DNA of 64,000 bases from an uncultured Eubacteriales bacterium (GCA_902793325.1 CADBCY010000019.1:1-64000); one strand, 5' to 3'. Shown: positions 49,056 through 57,201, counted from the first letter of the stretch. The notes: generated by a model from the letters alone, not told the origin. A program made the numbers and translations.

Positions 49056-50253
49056 TTACGCCAGGGGCTCGGCCTTGACCTTCGCCAGGTGGACGAAGCG
49101 GGGCAGGCCGTTCTCCTTGGTCAGCTGGGTCTCGCCCTGGATCAGCGGCAGGGCGTAGTCGATGAAGCCCTGGTTGAGGCCGTCGCCGGTCTCGTTGATC
49201 CACTCCAGCGGAACCTTCTTCTCGGTGTTGGCCACGTCGGTCAGCTCGAACAGCTTGATGTTGCACACGTACTTGCCGTCCACGTAGCTGCGCTCGAAGC
49301 CCACCATCTTGTCGGTGATGCCCGCGACCGCGTTCTCCACGGCGGCCTTGCCGGAGGCGAAGGACTCGTCGATGTCGGTCTGGGACGCGCAGTGCGCTGC
49401 GCAGCGCTGCAGCAGGCTCAGCTCGATGCCGCGCACCTTCGCGCCGGTGGCCGCCTTCATGTGGTTGGCCAGGAAGGAGGCCAGGCCGCCCAGCTGGGTG
49501 TGGCCGAAGGCGTCCTTGGCGGCGTTGGCGTTGCCGTACTCGCTGATGAACTTGCCGTCCTTGTCATGGATGCCCTCGGACACCACGACCAGGCACTTCT
49601 TGTTCTTCTCGTAGATGCCCTTGACCTTCTCGGTGAAGGCGTCCAGGTCGAAGTCCACCTCGGGCAGGTAGATGAGGTCCGCGCCGTCGCCGGCGAAGTT
49701 CGCCAGCGCCGCGGCGGCGGTCAGCCAGCCCGCGTGGCGGCCCATGCACTCGATCACGGTGATCATGCCGGTGTCGTACACGGTGGAATCGCGGTACACT
49801 TCCATGACGGAGGTGGCGATGTACTTGGCCGCGGAGGCGAAGCCGGGGCAGTGGTCGGTGCCGTACAGGTCGTTGCTTGCTGATCTTGTTGCAGGTATCC
49901 ATGGAGTCGTTGCCGCCGTTGTAGAAGAAATAGCGGACGTTGTACTTCTTGAAGATCTCCAGGATGCGCTTGTAGTCGGTGTCGTCCACGTCGGGATCGG
50001 CCAGCTTGTAACGGCAGGAGCCCAGGGCGGAGGAGGGGGTGTACTTCATGTGCGCCAGCTCCGCGGGGTCTTCCTTGCCCATGTCGATCAGGTCGTCGTC
50101 CAGTACGCCCTTGATGCCGTGCAGCGCGCCGAGCACCTGGGTGATGTTCTCGTTGTCCAAAGCGGTCCGGATCGCGCCGTAGGCGGACGCGTTGATGACG
50201 GCGCTGGGGCCGCCGGACTGACCGATGATTGCTGCGCCTTTGAGCTGGCTCAT
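49056..50253 (-). pseudogene. pfp: PPi-dependent 6-phosphofructokinase, broken by a small deletion
   Basis: Two adjacent frames together encode a phosphofructokinase of the PPi type. The N-terminal frame runs from ATG 50253 through GQSGGPSAVINAS and NGGNDSMDTCNKISK; then the next frame continues NDLYGTDHCPGFASAAKY, MEVYRDS and IECMGRHAGWLTAAAAL. At 49875 one extra base follows the K codon, so a stretch of about 56 bp is missing, including the Mg-ATP/PPi loop GVPKTID whose Asp is the proton acceptor. The gene cannot make a normal enzyme as written. It is either a true pseudogene or a sequencing/assembly deletion; a Clostridium of this type would otherwise rely on it for glycolysis. Confidence 0.85.
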
Positions 50254-50318
50254 TGTCAATTCACACCTTTCAAAATGTTGCGGTTGGTTCGCGCGGGACG
50301 CCCCGCGTATACAGCATC

Positions 50319-50347
50319 AATATAGCATAAATCCCCCGGCGCGCCAA
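50319..50347 (-). promoter_or_regulatory. pfp promoter
   Basis: On the minus strand TTGGCG (50347-50342), 17-bp spacer and TATATT (50324-50319), 66 bp before the ATG. Confidence 0.5.
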
Positions 50348-50398
50348 GGGCTGTAGCGTTAATTTTGAAGGGCGCGCGTGGCGTCCCGGCAAAAAGGG

Positions 50399-50427
50399 TT
50401 GAAATCTCCGGGGAACTGTGCTATAAT
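50399..50427 (+). promoter_or_regulatory. SRP RNA promoter
   Basis: TTGAAA (50399-50404), 17-bp spacer and TATAAT (50422-50427), placing the start near 50434, exactly at the first base of the RNA's terminal helix. Confidence 0.8.
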
Positions 50428-50434
50428 CATTGAG

Positions 50435-50564
50435 CCTGTGGGTGATGATGATTGGGGCCCGTGCGGCGCCATGCTGTGAATCTTGTCAGGGCCGGAAGGC
50501 AGCAGCAATAAGCAGAATTTGGCGTGCGCCGCGGGAGAACCTCGGTTTGAACCCATGGGTTTTT
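50435..50564 (+). ncRNA. ffs: Signal recognition particle RNA (small bacterial type)
   Basis: The conserved SRP domain GTCAGGGCCGGAAGGCAGCAG (cut to core GGCCGGAAGGCAGCAGC) lies at about 50487-50507 with the GGAA tetraloop and the symmetric AGCA/AAG loops. Around it GCGGCGC pairs with GCGCCGC, and the ends CCTGTGGGT (50435-50443) and ACCCATGGG (50551-50559) form a closing helix, followed by TTTTT. No Alu domain can be drawn, so this is the short type. With Ffh it targets membrane proteins to the translocon, as does SecA elsewhere in the window. Confidence 0.88.
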
Positions 50565-50575
50565 CGTTGGATCCG

Positions 50576-50600
50576 GGGCGGGGAAGCGCTTTCCCCGCCC
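50576..50600 (+). terminator. GC-rich hairpin after SRP RNA
   Basis: GGGGCGGGGAA (50576-50586), loop, TTCCCCGCCC (50591-50600), then TTCG. Probably a second stop for the SRP transcript. Confidence 0.55.
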
Positions 50601-50689
50601 TTCGCTTTGGCCGGAGGGGTCCGGCCCGTGACATTTCGACGGCCTTTGCGCAAACATTTTTAGACATGGTCCGCAAGGCCGGAAAAGTA

Positions 50690-50752
50690 TGCTATAATAA
50701 AAAGGCGACGGCCCGCGAAGCGGGTGCGGCGACGATCATGGTATTGTAATTC
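50690..50752 (+). repeat. Shortened variant of the 78-bp repeat
   Basis: CTATAATAAAAAGGCGACGGCCC, GCGAAGCGGGTGCGGCGACGATCATGGTATT keeps both ends of the 78-bp unit (TATAAT, GGCGACGG, GCGACAATCATGGTAT) but lacks about 29 bp of the middle. It lies 34 bp before the next gene, again upstream of it. Confidence 0.6.
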
Positions 50753-50785
50753 GGACACTTCACCCATGGGAAGCGAGGTGGGATT

Positions 50786-52126
50786 GTGGCGCGGCGGAGC
50801 GACTGGGAGGACTACCTGCCCGAGGACGAGCGATGGGGCGACGACGCCTACGAAAACGACGACTACGCACCCGACGGCTACGAGCCCTATGAATACCCCG
50901 GCGACTACGACTATACCGGGGACTATGCGGAAGACTACGGCGACGGCGGCTATGACGGGGAATTCGACGATTCCCGGGAAGGCGCCGCCGGCGTGATGCG
51001 CTATGCCGGCGACCACAACTGGAGCCTGGCGCTGCTGCTGGCGCTGGTGCCGCCGGTGGGCGTGGCGCTGCTGTGGGCGCGCCGCCGCTTCCGCCGGCGC
51101 GGGCGCGTGCTGCTCACCGCGCTGGCGCTGCTGTGGCTGGCGCTGCTGGTGTACCTGATCGTCGTGCGCCCCATACTGGCGCGGCCCGCGACGATCGAGG
51201 TGCTGGACGCGCCGGAGCCCACCGCGGACGTCGGCCAGACGAACCCGGTGGTGGTGCCCGACGAGCTGCTGCCCTCGGGCGTGAGCGTGTACGTGTCGGC
51301 GAACAGCCCCTTCTACCACCAGATGCAGGACTGCCGGGCCTTCCCCGCGGCGGACGCCGTGACCGTGGAGGACCGCAACATCTCCGTCAGCCGGGGCCTG
51401 ATGGCCTGCCCCTACTGCCTGGGCGGCGAGTACAGCGAGAGCATGTTCGATTTGACGTTCGTCAACAACGAGATCAAGGACCAGAGCGGCACCATGGTGT
51501 ACTGCAACAACGGCTCGGACAGCTTCCACGTGGACCCCAACTGCGCCCAGCTCGGCAGCGGCCGCGCCGTGACGCTGCAGGACGCGCTGCTGATGGGCAA
51601 GACGAACTGCTCGGTCTGCTGCCCCGAGGCCGCCCGCCAGGTGTTCTGCACGGTAGACGGCCGCTACTACCACTACGAGGCGGAGTGCTCCGGCATGCGC
51701 GACGCCCGGCTGGTGAAGCTGCCGGAGGCCATGGTGCTGGGCAAGAGCGCCTGCCCCGTGTGCATCAAGGACGTCAGCGGCGCGACGCTGCAGACCGGCG
51801 ACGAGAACAGCGACGCCACCTACTACGTCTACGCCACGCGCAGCGGCACGTACTATCATATCCTGCCGAACTGCTCGGGCATGAAGAACGCCGTGAAGGT
51901 ATCGCTGAAGCAGATGCTGGCCGCGCGCCGGCCCGCCTGCCCGGTCTGCTGTCCCAACGCCGAGATGACGGTGTACGCCGAGCGCGGCAACCCCTACTAC
52001 CACTCCGCCTACAACTGCTCCAACATGGCCAACCCCTCCTCCGGCACCCTGGCCGAGGCCCTCGCCAACGGCCTGCAGCGCTGCCCCGTCTGCTGGGTCA
52101 GCACGGCGGAAGCCGGGACGCCCTAG
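50786..52126 (+). CDS. Membrane protein with five extracellular His-Cys-CxxC repeats
   Basis: A protein of 446 aa with an acidic, Asp/Tyr-rich cytoplasmic start (1-70), two TM helices (about 78-127), then five repeats of about 40-60 residues. Each has (Y/F)H-x5-C at the start and CPxC or CxVC near the end: FYHQMQDC..ACPYC, SFHVDPNC..CSVC, YYHYEAEC..ACPVC, YYHILPNC..ACPVC, YYHSAYNC..RCPVC. Four ligands per repeat (His, Cys, Cys, Cys) suggest zinc-binding knuckles, like the Ada metal-binding type. I do not know a named family with this arrangement. Start GTG at 50786 with AGGTGG before it. Confidence 0.72.
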   Translation: MARRSDWEDYLPEDERWGDDAYENDDYAPDGYEPYEYPGDYDYTGDYAEDYGDGGYDGEFDDSREGAAGVMRYAGDHNWSLALLLALVPPVGVALLWARRRFRRRGRVLLTALALLWLALLVYLIVVRPILARPATIEVLDAPEPTADVGQTNPVVVPDELLPSGVSVYVSANSPFYHQMQDCRAFPAADAVTVEDRNISVSRGLMACPYCLGGEYSESMFDLTFVNNEIKDQSGTMVYCNNGSDSFHVDPNCAQLGSGRAVTLQDALLMGKTNCSVCCPEAARQVFCTVDGRYYHYEAECSGMRDARLVKLPEAMVLGKSACPVCIKDVSGATLQTGDENSDATYYVYATRSGTYYHILPNCSGMKNAVKVSLKQMLAARRPACPVCCPNAEMTVYAERGNPYYHSAYNCSNMANPSSGTLAEALANGLQRCPVCWVSTAEAGTP

Positions 52127-52143
52127 CGCGGGAGGCGCGACGC

Positions 52144-52755
52144 ATGCAAAACATCATCTTCGATATGGGCAACGTGCTCATCCGCTATGCCCCGGAGCAT
52201 TTCGTGGAGCGGGAGGGCGTCGCCGATCCGGCGGACCGGGCGCTGCTGCTGGAGAACATCTTCCATTCGCCCGACTGGCCGCGGCTGGACTGGGGCGAGC
52301 TGGACGAGGCCGATCTGGCGGCCCGCGCGCTGCCGAAGCTGCCCCCGCGGCTCCACGCCGCCGCCCTCCGGCTGATCTTCGCCTGGGAGCAGCCCCTGGA
52401 GCCCATTCCCGGCATGGCGGATTTCGTCCGGTCGTGCAAGGCGCGGGGGTGCGGCGTGTACCTGCTGTCCAACGCCAGCCACAGGCAACCGACGTACTGG
52501 CCCCGGATCCCCGGCAGCGAATGCTTCGACGGCGCCGTGGTTTCGGCTTTCGAGGGCTGCGTAAAGCCGCTGCCTGAGTTCTACATCGCGCTGCTGACCC
52601 GTTACAACCTGCAGGCCGAGGACTGCGTGTTCATCGACGATCTCCCGCGCAACGTCGCCGGAGCCGAGGCCGTGGGGATGCGCGGCGTGCTGTTCGACGG
52701 AGACGTGGACGCGCTGCGCCGCGCGGTGTTCGGCGGGGACGCGGCGGGCGCATAG
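52144..52755 (+). CDS. HAD-family phosphatase (YihX-like)
   Basis: A protein of 203 aa. Motif I FDMGNVLIRY (residues 6-15) has the nucleophile Asp followed by Asn as in YihX and related HAD-IA phosphatases; LLSNAS is motif II, CVKPLPEF carries the Lys, and FIDDLPRNV is motif IV. It should remove phosphate from a sugar phosphate such as glucose-1-phosphate. It starts 17 bp after the preceding gene with GGGAGGCG before ATG, so it is in an operon with the His-Cys repeat protein. The substrate is unknown. Confidence 0.88.
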   Translation: MQNIIFDMGNVLIRYAPEHFVEREGVADPADRALLLENIFHSPDWPRLDWGELDEADLAARALPKLPPRLHAAALRLIFAWEQPLEPIPGMADFVRSCKARGCGVYLLSNASHRQPTYWPRIPGSECFDGAVVSAFEGCVKPLPEFYIALLTRYNLQAEDCVFIDDLPRNVAGAEAVGMRGVLFDGDVDALRRAVFGGDAAGA

Positions 52756-52780
52756 CGCGCCCGCGCCGTCGCGCATGACG

Positions 52781-52811
52781 AACGGCCCGGAGGGATATCC
52801 TCCGGACCGTT
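52781..52811 (+). terminator. Terminator after the HAD gene
   Basis: AACGGCCCGGAGG (52781-52793), loop GATAT, CCTCCGGACCGTT (52799-52811), then TGTC. A fragment of the dispersed element follows at about 52812-52840. Confidence 0.72.
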
Positions 52812-52846
52812 TGTCGATAAGGCCGCAACCGCGGCGCTTGCCTGGG

Positions 52847-53323
52847 TTATTCGCCGGATTCGGCGGGAACGGGGTTGCGGACCACGACCTTGTGGTCGTA
52901 CCACTTGCCCTTCTTGCCGAGGATCGCCACGTCGAACTCCTCGTCCAGCGCGGGCACGGGCACGTCGAAGCCGTAGGCCGTGTCGGTGGTGCCGTCGGCG
53001 TAGTTCACGGTGTCCTCGCTGGGCTCCAGCAGCGCGGCGCCCTCCTGCTTGGCGTCCTCGACCAGGCCGGGGAACAGGTTCACGATGTTCTTGGACGCCA
53101 GCGTGACGTGAATCGTCATCTGCCCGTCCGCCACGGTCAGGGTGCCCTTTCCGTCGCAGGCTTCGTTGACGTGGAACATGCTGCTGTCGGTGGCGAATTC
53201 GGCGGTGTAGACGCCGTCGGACAGGGCTTCGGTGGCTTCTGGGGCCTCGGCGGGCTCCGCCAGCGCAGCCAGGCAGAGCAGCGCCAGCAGCGCGGCCAGC
53301 AGCAGCGATACGGTTTTCTTCAC
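52847..53323 (-). CDS. Secreted protein of the cobalt/tetrapyrrole locus (possible NEAT-like)
   Basis: A protein of 158 aa with a signal peptide (MKKTVSLLLAALLALLCLAALA), then one domain of about 120 aa: DGVYTAEFATDSSMFHVNE, GKGTLTVADGQMTIHVTLASKNI, GFDVPVPALDEEFDVAILGKKGKW (cut) and WYDHKVVV. This opening and the YDH-K-V end recall NEAT-type heme-binding or iron-transport-associated domains, but I cannot confirm it. It is the second gene after the exported CbiK, under the same B12 riboswitch, so it may bind a corrinoid, tetrapyrrole or cobalt. Start ATG at 53323 follows AGGAGGG. Confidence 0.58.
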   Translation of the reverse strand: MKKTVSLLLAALLALLCLAALAEPAEAPEATEALSDGVYTAEFATDSSMFHVNEACDGKGTLTVADGQMTIHVTLASKNIVNLFPGLVEDAKQEGAALLEPSEDTVNYADGTTDTAYGFDVPVPALDEEFDVAILGKKGKWYDHKVVVRNPVPAESGE

Positions 53324-53389
53324 GGTAAAACCCTCCTATAGGACGGAGCCTCCCGGCGCGCTTGCCGGGAGACCTCGTTTCAATTGGGA

Positions 53390-54502
53390 TCAGCCGATGA
53401 CGTCGGCGGTGTGGGCGACGTACAGCGCCTGCACGTCCGCGATGCGGCCCAGGCCGGCGATCTGGCACTCGATGCTCTCGAAGCAGTCGGCGGCGGTGAA
53501 CTGGCTCAGCCAGGACTCCTCGTCCTCGGGATCGGCCATGTCGTTGTTGGCGTGGTCGCCCGCGACGACCATCAGGGGACGCAGCACGACCTTGGTGAAG
53601 CCCGCGGCCTTCACGGCCTCGATGACGGCCTCGCACGCGGTCTCCTCCGGCTCGCCCTCGACGGTGCCGATGAACACGTTCTTGTAGCCAAGCTGGTCCA
53701 TCTGGGCCTGCATCTGGCTGTAGGTCACCTTGGCGGTGTGGGACGTGCCGTGGCCCATCAGCACCAGCGCCACGTCCTCGGGCACGTTGGCCTCGGCCAC
53801 GACGGCCTTCGCGACGGCTTCCTTGTCGGCGTTGATGGCGGCGGCGTCCGCGCCGACCTCGCCCAGCAGCGGCTCGGCGACCGCGACGGACTCGAACTTG
53901 TCCTCATAGCCCGCCAGGGCCTCCATCAGCTCGTCGTACTCGGCGCCGTGCATCAGGTGGGTGGGCTGCACGACCAGGGTCTTCACGCCGTTGGCCACGG
54001 CGCGGTCCAGCGCCTGCTGCACGTTGTCGATCTTCTCGCCGTCGCGGGCCTGGACGTGGTTGATGATGATCTGCGCGGTGAAGGCGCGGCGCACGGACCA
54101 GTCGGGATACGCGGCCGCGAGCGCCTTCTCGATGCCGCCGATGTCCTCGGCGCGGCTGTCGTTGAAGGAGGTGCCGAAGCTCACGACCAGCAGCTCCTTC
54201 TCGCCGATGTCGTCGGCGTTCAGCGGGTCGTCCTTGGAAGCGTCGCCGGTGTCGCGGCCGAAGTAGTCGGGATCGGCCTCTTCGCCTTCAACCAGTTCCT
54301 TCTGCGCGTCGGTCAGGGCGTCCCAGCCGGCCCTGGCGGCCTCGATCTGGGCGTCGGTATCCTCGGTCCGCTCCTGGACGTAGATGGCGTCGATCAGCTC
54401 GGCGACGGCGTCCGCCGCGGCCTGGTCGGCGTCCTCGGCAAAGGCGACGCCCGTCAGCGCGAGCATCGCGACAGCGATCAGCAGGGCAAGTAGTTTTTTC
54501 AT
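53390..54502 (-). CDS. cbiK: Exported sirohydrochlorin cobaltochelatase (CbiK type)
   Basis: A protein of 370 aa. A signal peptide (MKKLLALLIAVAMLALTGVAFA) and an acidic linker precede the CbiK chelatase. KELLVVSFGTSFNDSRAEDI begins it, PTHLMHGAEYDEL and LMGHGTSHTAKVTYS are the His-bearing metal-insertion loops, with RPLMVVAGDHA. CbiK inserts cobalt into sirohydrochlorin in anaerobic B12 synthesis; a signal-peptide form is known in Desulfovibrio (CbiK-P). An export signal means it would work outside the membrane or as a tetrapyrrole binder. Start ATG at 54502 with GGAGGAAA. It is the first gene after a cobalamin riboswitch. Confidence 0.85.
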   Translation of the reverse strand: MKKLLALLIAVAMLALTGVAFAEDADQAAADAVAELIDAIYVQERTEDTDAQIEAARAGWDALTDAQKELVEGEEADPDYFGRDTGDASKDDPLNADDIGEKELLVVSFGTSFNDSRAEDIGGIEKALAAAYPDWSVRRAFTAQIIINHVQARDGEKIDNVQQALDRAVANGVKTLVVQPTHLMHGAEYDELMEALAGYEDKFESVAVAEPLLGEVGADAAAINADKEAVAKAVVAEANVPEDVALVLMGHGTSHTAKVTYSQMQAQMDQLGYKNVFIGTVEGEPEETACEAVIEAVKAAGFTKVVLRPLMVVAGDHANNDMADPEDEESWLSQFTAADCFESIECQIAGLGRIADVQALYVAHTADVIG

Positions 54503-54667
54503 AGCGGTTTCCTCCAACATGTTATTTATCGCGGCCCTTTCTGCGAAGGGGGCAATACAAAGGGGTTCCACGGGTCGCGAGCGTACCCCATGAAACCCCC
54601 TGATTTCCGTCAGCGGATGTTTATGCCGTCAAGCACTCGTGACCCGAGGCGCGGGCGCGCCTCATGC

Positions 54668-54838
54668 ATACAGTCGGGCAGGTCTCCTGGCTTGCGGATC
54701 ATCGCCGGCCGCCTGCCTTCCCGTTTTCAGTGGCTTGTCGACGGCTGCTCCCCGTTTACAGTGACGAGTTCGCGCGGGACTTGCACCCGCTTCCCTTTTC
54801 ACCGGACGCGACGCGCCCGGCACCCGCTGTTTGTATTC
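54668..54838 (-). promoter_or_regulatory. Cobalamin (adenosylcobalamin) riboswitch
   Basis: On the minus strand the complete class: GCGGGTGC-AAGTCCCGC-like P3-P6 core (CGGGTGCAAGTCCC), CACTGTAAACGGGGAGC, AAGCCACTGAAAACGGGAAGG and the perfect B12 box AGCCAGGAGACCTGCC (54677-54692, minus strand). A hairpin GAGGCGCG/CGCGCCTC (54646-54663) lies just past it and may act in the expression platform. It precedes the exported CbiK gene, so high B12 would lower CbiK and its neighbour. Confidence 0.93.
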
Positions 54839-54929
54839 TGTTTTAACACATATACCTTATCACAATTCACGAAAATGTGCAAGACTGTAGCCGGAGATTT
54901 TAAAATTTTTGCCCGGGAGGTTTTCGACC

Positions 54930-55658
54930 ATGAAACGCATGCTGATCGCCCTGCTGGCGCTGCTGCTCGCCGCCGGGGCCGCGCTCGCCGCCGACAACGG
55001 CCTCTACGCCGCGGACATCGCCGTGGGCGACGACGCGTTCGGCTTCACCAACGCCATCGCCGTGGTCTCGGACGCGGGTGTCACGCTGCGCGTCACCGCC
55101 ACGACCGGCGGCGGCGAGACGCTGTACGCCGACGGCGTCGCTTGCGCGCCCGCGGTGAACGCGCGGGGCGAGGATACCTACACCCTGCCCGTCGCGGCGC
55201 TGGACGAGCCGGTGACGATTACCTGGGAGGACGCGGACGGCGCGGCCCACGGCTTCACGCTGGTCGTGGCGTCGGAGGGCCTGCGGCCGCTGGGCGGCGC
55301 GACCCCGGCCCCGGCGGCGGACGGGCCCGGCGCGGAGGCGCTCGGGGACGGGCGCTACGAGGTGGCCGACTTCAGCTTCTCCGGCGGCACGGGCAAGGTG
55401 CGGATCACCTGCGCGGACATCGTCGTGTCCGGCGGCGCGGCCACCGCGACCCTGGTGTTCTCCAGCCCCCACTACGTCTACGTGAAGGCGGACGGCGTGG
55501 AGTACCCGGGCGTCAGCGACGGGGAGAGTTCGACCTTCGAGGTGCCCGTGCGGCTGAACGCGGAGACGGTCGTCCGCGCCATGACCACCGCCATGAGCCA
55601 GCCCCACGAGATCGAGTACGCGCTGCGCGTCGTCCCCGGCGACCGCCTGGAGGACTGA
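54930..55658 (+). CDS. Secreted two-domain NEAT-like protein
   Basis: A protein of 242 aa. Signal peptide MKRMLIALLALLLAAGAALA, then two beta-rich domains joined by a Pro/Ala linker (about residues 118-133). The second (about 135-235) has DFSFSGGTGKVRITC, FSSPHYVYVKADG and TTAMSQPHEIEYAL, a pattern I associate with NEAT/heme-binding-like domains of gut Clostridia. The first domain looks a weaker relative. It diverges from the B12-riboswitch operon and starts 92 bp from its 5' end; ATG at 54930 has GGGAGG. Heme or corrinoid binding is a hypothesis. Confidence 0.6.
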   Translation: MKRMLIALLALLLAAGAALAADNGLYAADIAVGDDAFGFTNAIAVVSDAGVTLRVTATTGGGETLYADGVACAPAVNARGEDTYTLPVAALDEPVTITWEDADGAAHGFTLVVASEGLRPLGGATPAPAADGPGAEALGDGRYEVADFSFSGGTGKVRITCADIVVSGGAATATLVFSSPHYVYVKADGVEYPGVSDGESSTFEVPVRLNAETVVRAMTTAMSQPHEIEYALRVVPGDRLED

Positions 55659-55660
55659 CC

Positions 55661-56104
55661 GTGGTCGTGCATGGCGTCGTGGAGCGGGGCAAGCGGCTGG
55701 GGCGGGAGCTGGGCTTCAACACCGCCAACGTCCGCCCGCTGACGGTCGAGGGGCCCTGGCCGCCCGACGGCGTGTACGCCGCCGCCTTCTGGATCGAAGG
55801 GGAGGACGGCGCGCGGCTGTGCATGCTGAACCAGGGCGTTCATCCCACCGCGCCCGAGGGCAAGCCCACCATAGAGGCCCACATCCTGGACTTTGACGGC
55901 GACCTGTACGGCCGGGCCGTGCGGGTGGAATACCTGCGCTTCCTGCGCCGGGAGCGCCGCTTCCCCGGCCTCGACGCGCTGGTGGAACAGATGGGCCGCG
56001 ACCGGGAGGCGGTGCGCGACTGGCAGGCGGACGCCCTCGCGGGCCGCGACGCCTCGCCCGAGGGCCGGCGCGCGGCGGAGATCCGCTGGGCGCCGGGCGC
56101 ATGA
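55661..56104 (+). CDS. Stand-alone riboflavin kinase domain
   Basis: A protein of 147 aa aligned to the C-terminal flavokinase domain of RibF: RGKRLGRELGFNTANV (residues 9-24), DGVYAAAFW, NQGVHPT, IEAHILDFDGDLYG (with the catalytic Glu), RRERRFPGLDALVEQMGRD. The FMN adenylyltransferase half is absent. The Mg-ATP loop PTAN is NTAN here, the Thr being kept. Start is GTG at 55661 with GGAGG 7 bases before; it begins 2 bp after the NEAT-like stop, so is translated with it. It could supply FMN, or may have lost activity because of the Pro change. Confidence 0.78.
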   Translation: MVVHGVVERGKRLGRELGFNTANVRPLTVEGPWPPDGVYAAAFWIEGEDGARLCMLNQGVHPTAPEGKPTIEAHILDFDGDLYGRAVRVEYLRFLRRERRFPGLDALVEQMGRDREAVRDWQADALAGRDASPEGRRAAEIRWAPGA

Positions 56105-56160
56105 CGGGGACAGAGGACGGGCAACAGAAAACATCGCCGCCGCGCGGAATCGCGCGGCAG

Positions 56161-56320
56161 CAGAGCGCCGGTAAAGGCCGCAATCGCGGAGATTTCCTGA
56201 CAAACCGCTGACGCGGAGGAAATCTCCGCTTGCAGCGTCAGGCCGCCCTGTGGATCTGGTCGCTTCCGTTGGGGGAAGCGCCGCATCCGCGGGGCGGCCT
56301 CTTTTGTCTTGCAATCTCCG
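56161..56320. repeat. Copy B of the dispersed palindromic element
   Basis: CAGAGCGCCGGTAAAGG begins it; the arms GCGGAGATTTCCT (56186-56198) and AGGAAATCTCCGC (56217-56229) match copy A at 3104, then GGCCGCCCTG, GATCTGGTCGCTT and TTGCAATCTCCGG. No gene in 56105-56415. Confidence 0.75.
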
Positions 56321-56415
56321 GAACCGCGCGGCGGCGGCGTTGTTGCTGGGTGCGGCGTCTTTCATATCCGCCGCGTCCCCCGCATACGCTGCAAGGAGAA
56401 CGGGGAGGCGATGGC

Positions 56416-57201
56416 ATGAGCATGACGCGGGTGCGGGTTCGGCGGGAGCGCCCCGGCGCGCTGGCCTGGGCGGTGGCGCTGGCGGCCACCATGCTGGCGG
56501 TGTACCTGCTGACCCTGCCGGCAAAGCGGAAGTCGGACAGCCTGTTCGCTTCGGCGACGGTGACGCGCGCGCTGTCGCTGGAGGCCGTGGATGCCTGGTG
56601 CGTGAGCCTCGGCCGGCGCGACACCCCGGAGGCGGCGCGGGCGCTGGCGGCGACGCTGGCCGACCGCGGCGCGGCGGGCGTGGCGGCGGAGCTGGACGGC
56701 GCGTGGCAGGCCCTCGGCGCGGCCTATGACGACCGGCGGGAGGCCGAGCGCGTCGCCGGGCGGATTCGCGCGGAGGCGGGGCTGGACGCCGCGGCGGTGC
56801 GGCTGTACGCGCCTGCCGTGAACCTGCGCGTCACCGCGCCGGAGGCCCAGTTGGACGACGTCGCCGCGGCAGACGCGCTGCTTCGCGGCCAGGCGGCGCA
56901 GTTGGGGACCCTGGCGCGCCAGTTGGATCGGGGCGAGACCACCGCCGAGGCCGTTCGCGCGCTGTGCGCCGTGGCCGCGAGCCAGGTCCGGGAGCGCGCG
57001 CGGTCGCTGCGACGCTGGCCCGAGCGCGACGAAGACCGCCTTTGCGCGCCTCTTGCGGGCCTGTTGGAAACCCTTTCGGGGCTGTTGGACGGCCCGGTCA
57101 GCGCCGGCAGCGCGACCACCGCCGCCCTCTCCGGCCTGCTCCGCGCCGCGCGCCTGGAGACGCTGCTCCGGCTGGCGGCATGGCAGGGAAGCCTGGGATA
57201 G
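56416..57201 (+). CDS. Single-pass membrane protein with possible SPOR-like domain
   Basis: A protein of 261 aa. One TM helix (about residues 14-34; AWAVALAATMLAVYLL), then a helical extracytoplasmic region. A run near residues 98-130 (LGAAYDDRREAERVAGRIRAEAGLDAAA) has the amphipathic layout of a SPOR/peptidoglycan-binding repeat, but too weakly to be sure. The rest is Ala/Arg-rich coiled-coil-like. I do not recognise a named family. ATG at 56416 has GGGGAGG seven bases before. It is convergent with tsaD. Confidence 0.55.
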   Translation: MSMTRVRVRRERPGALAWAVALAATMLAVYLLTLPAKRKSDSLFASATVTRALSLEAVDAWCVSLGRRDTPEAARALAATLADRGAAGVAAELDGAWQALGAAYDDRREAERVAGRIRAEAGLDAAAVRLYAPAVNLRVTAPEAQLDDVAAADALLRGQAAQLGTLARQLDRGETTAEAVRALCAVAASQVRERARSLRRWPERDEDRLCAPLAGLLETLSGLLDGPVSAGSATTAALSGLLRAARLETLLRLAAWQGSLG

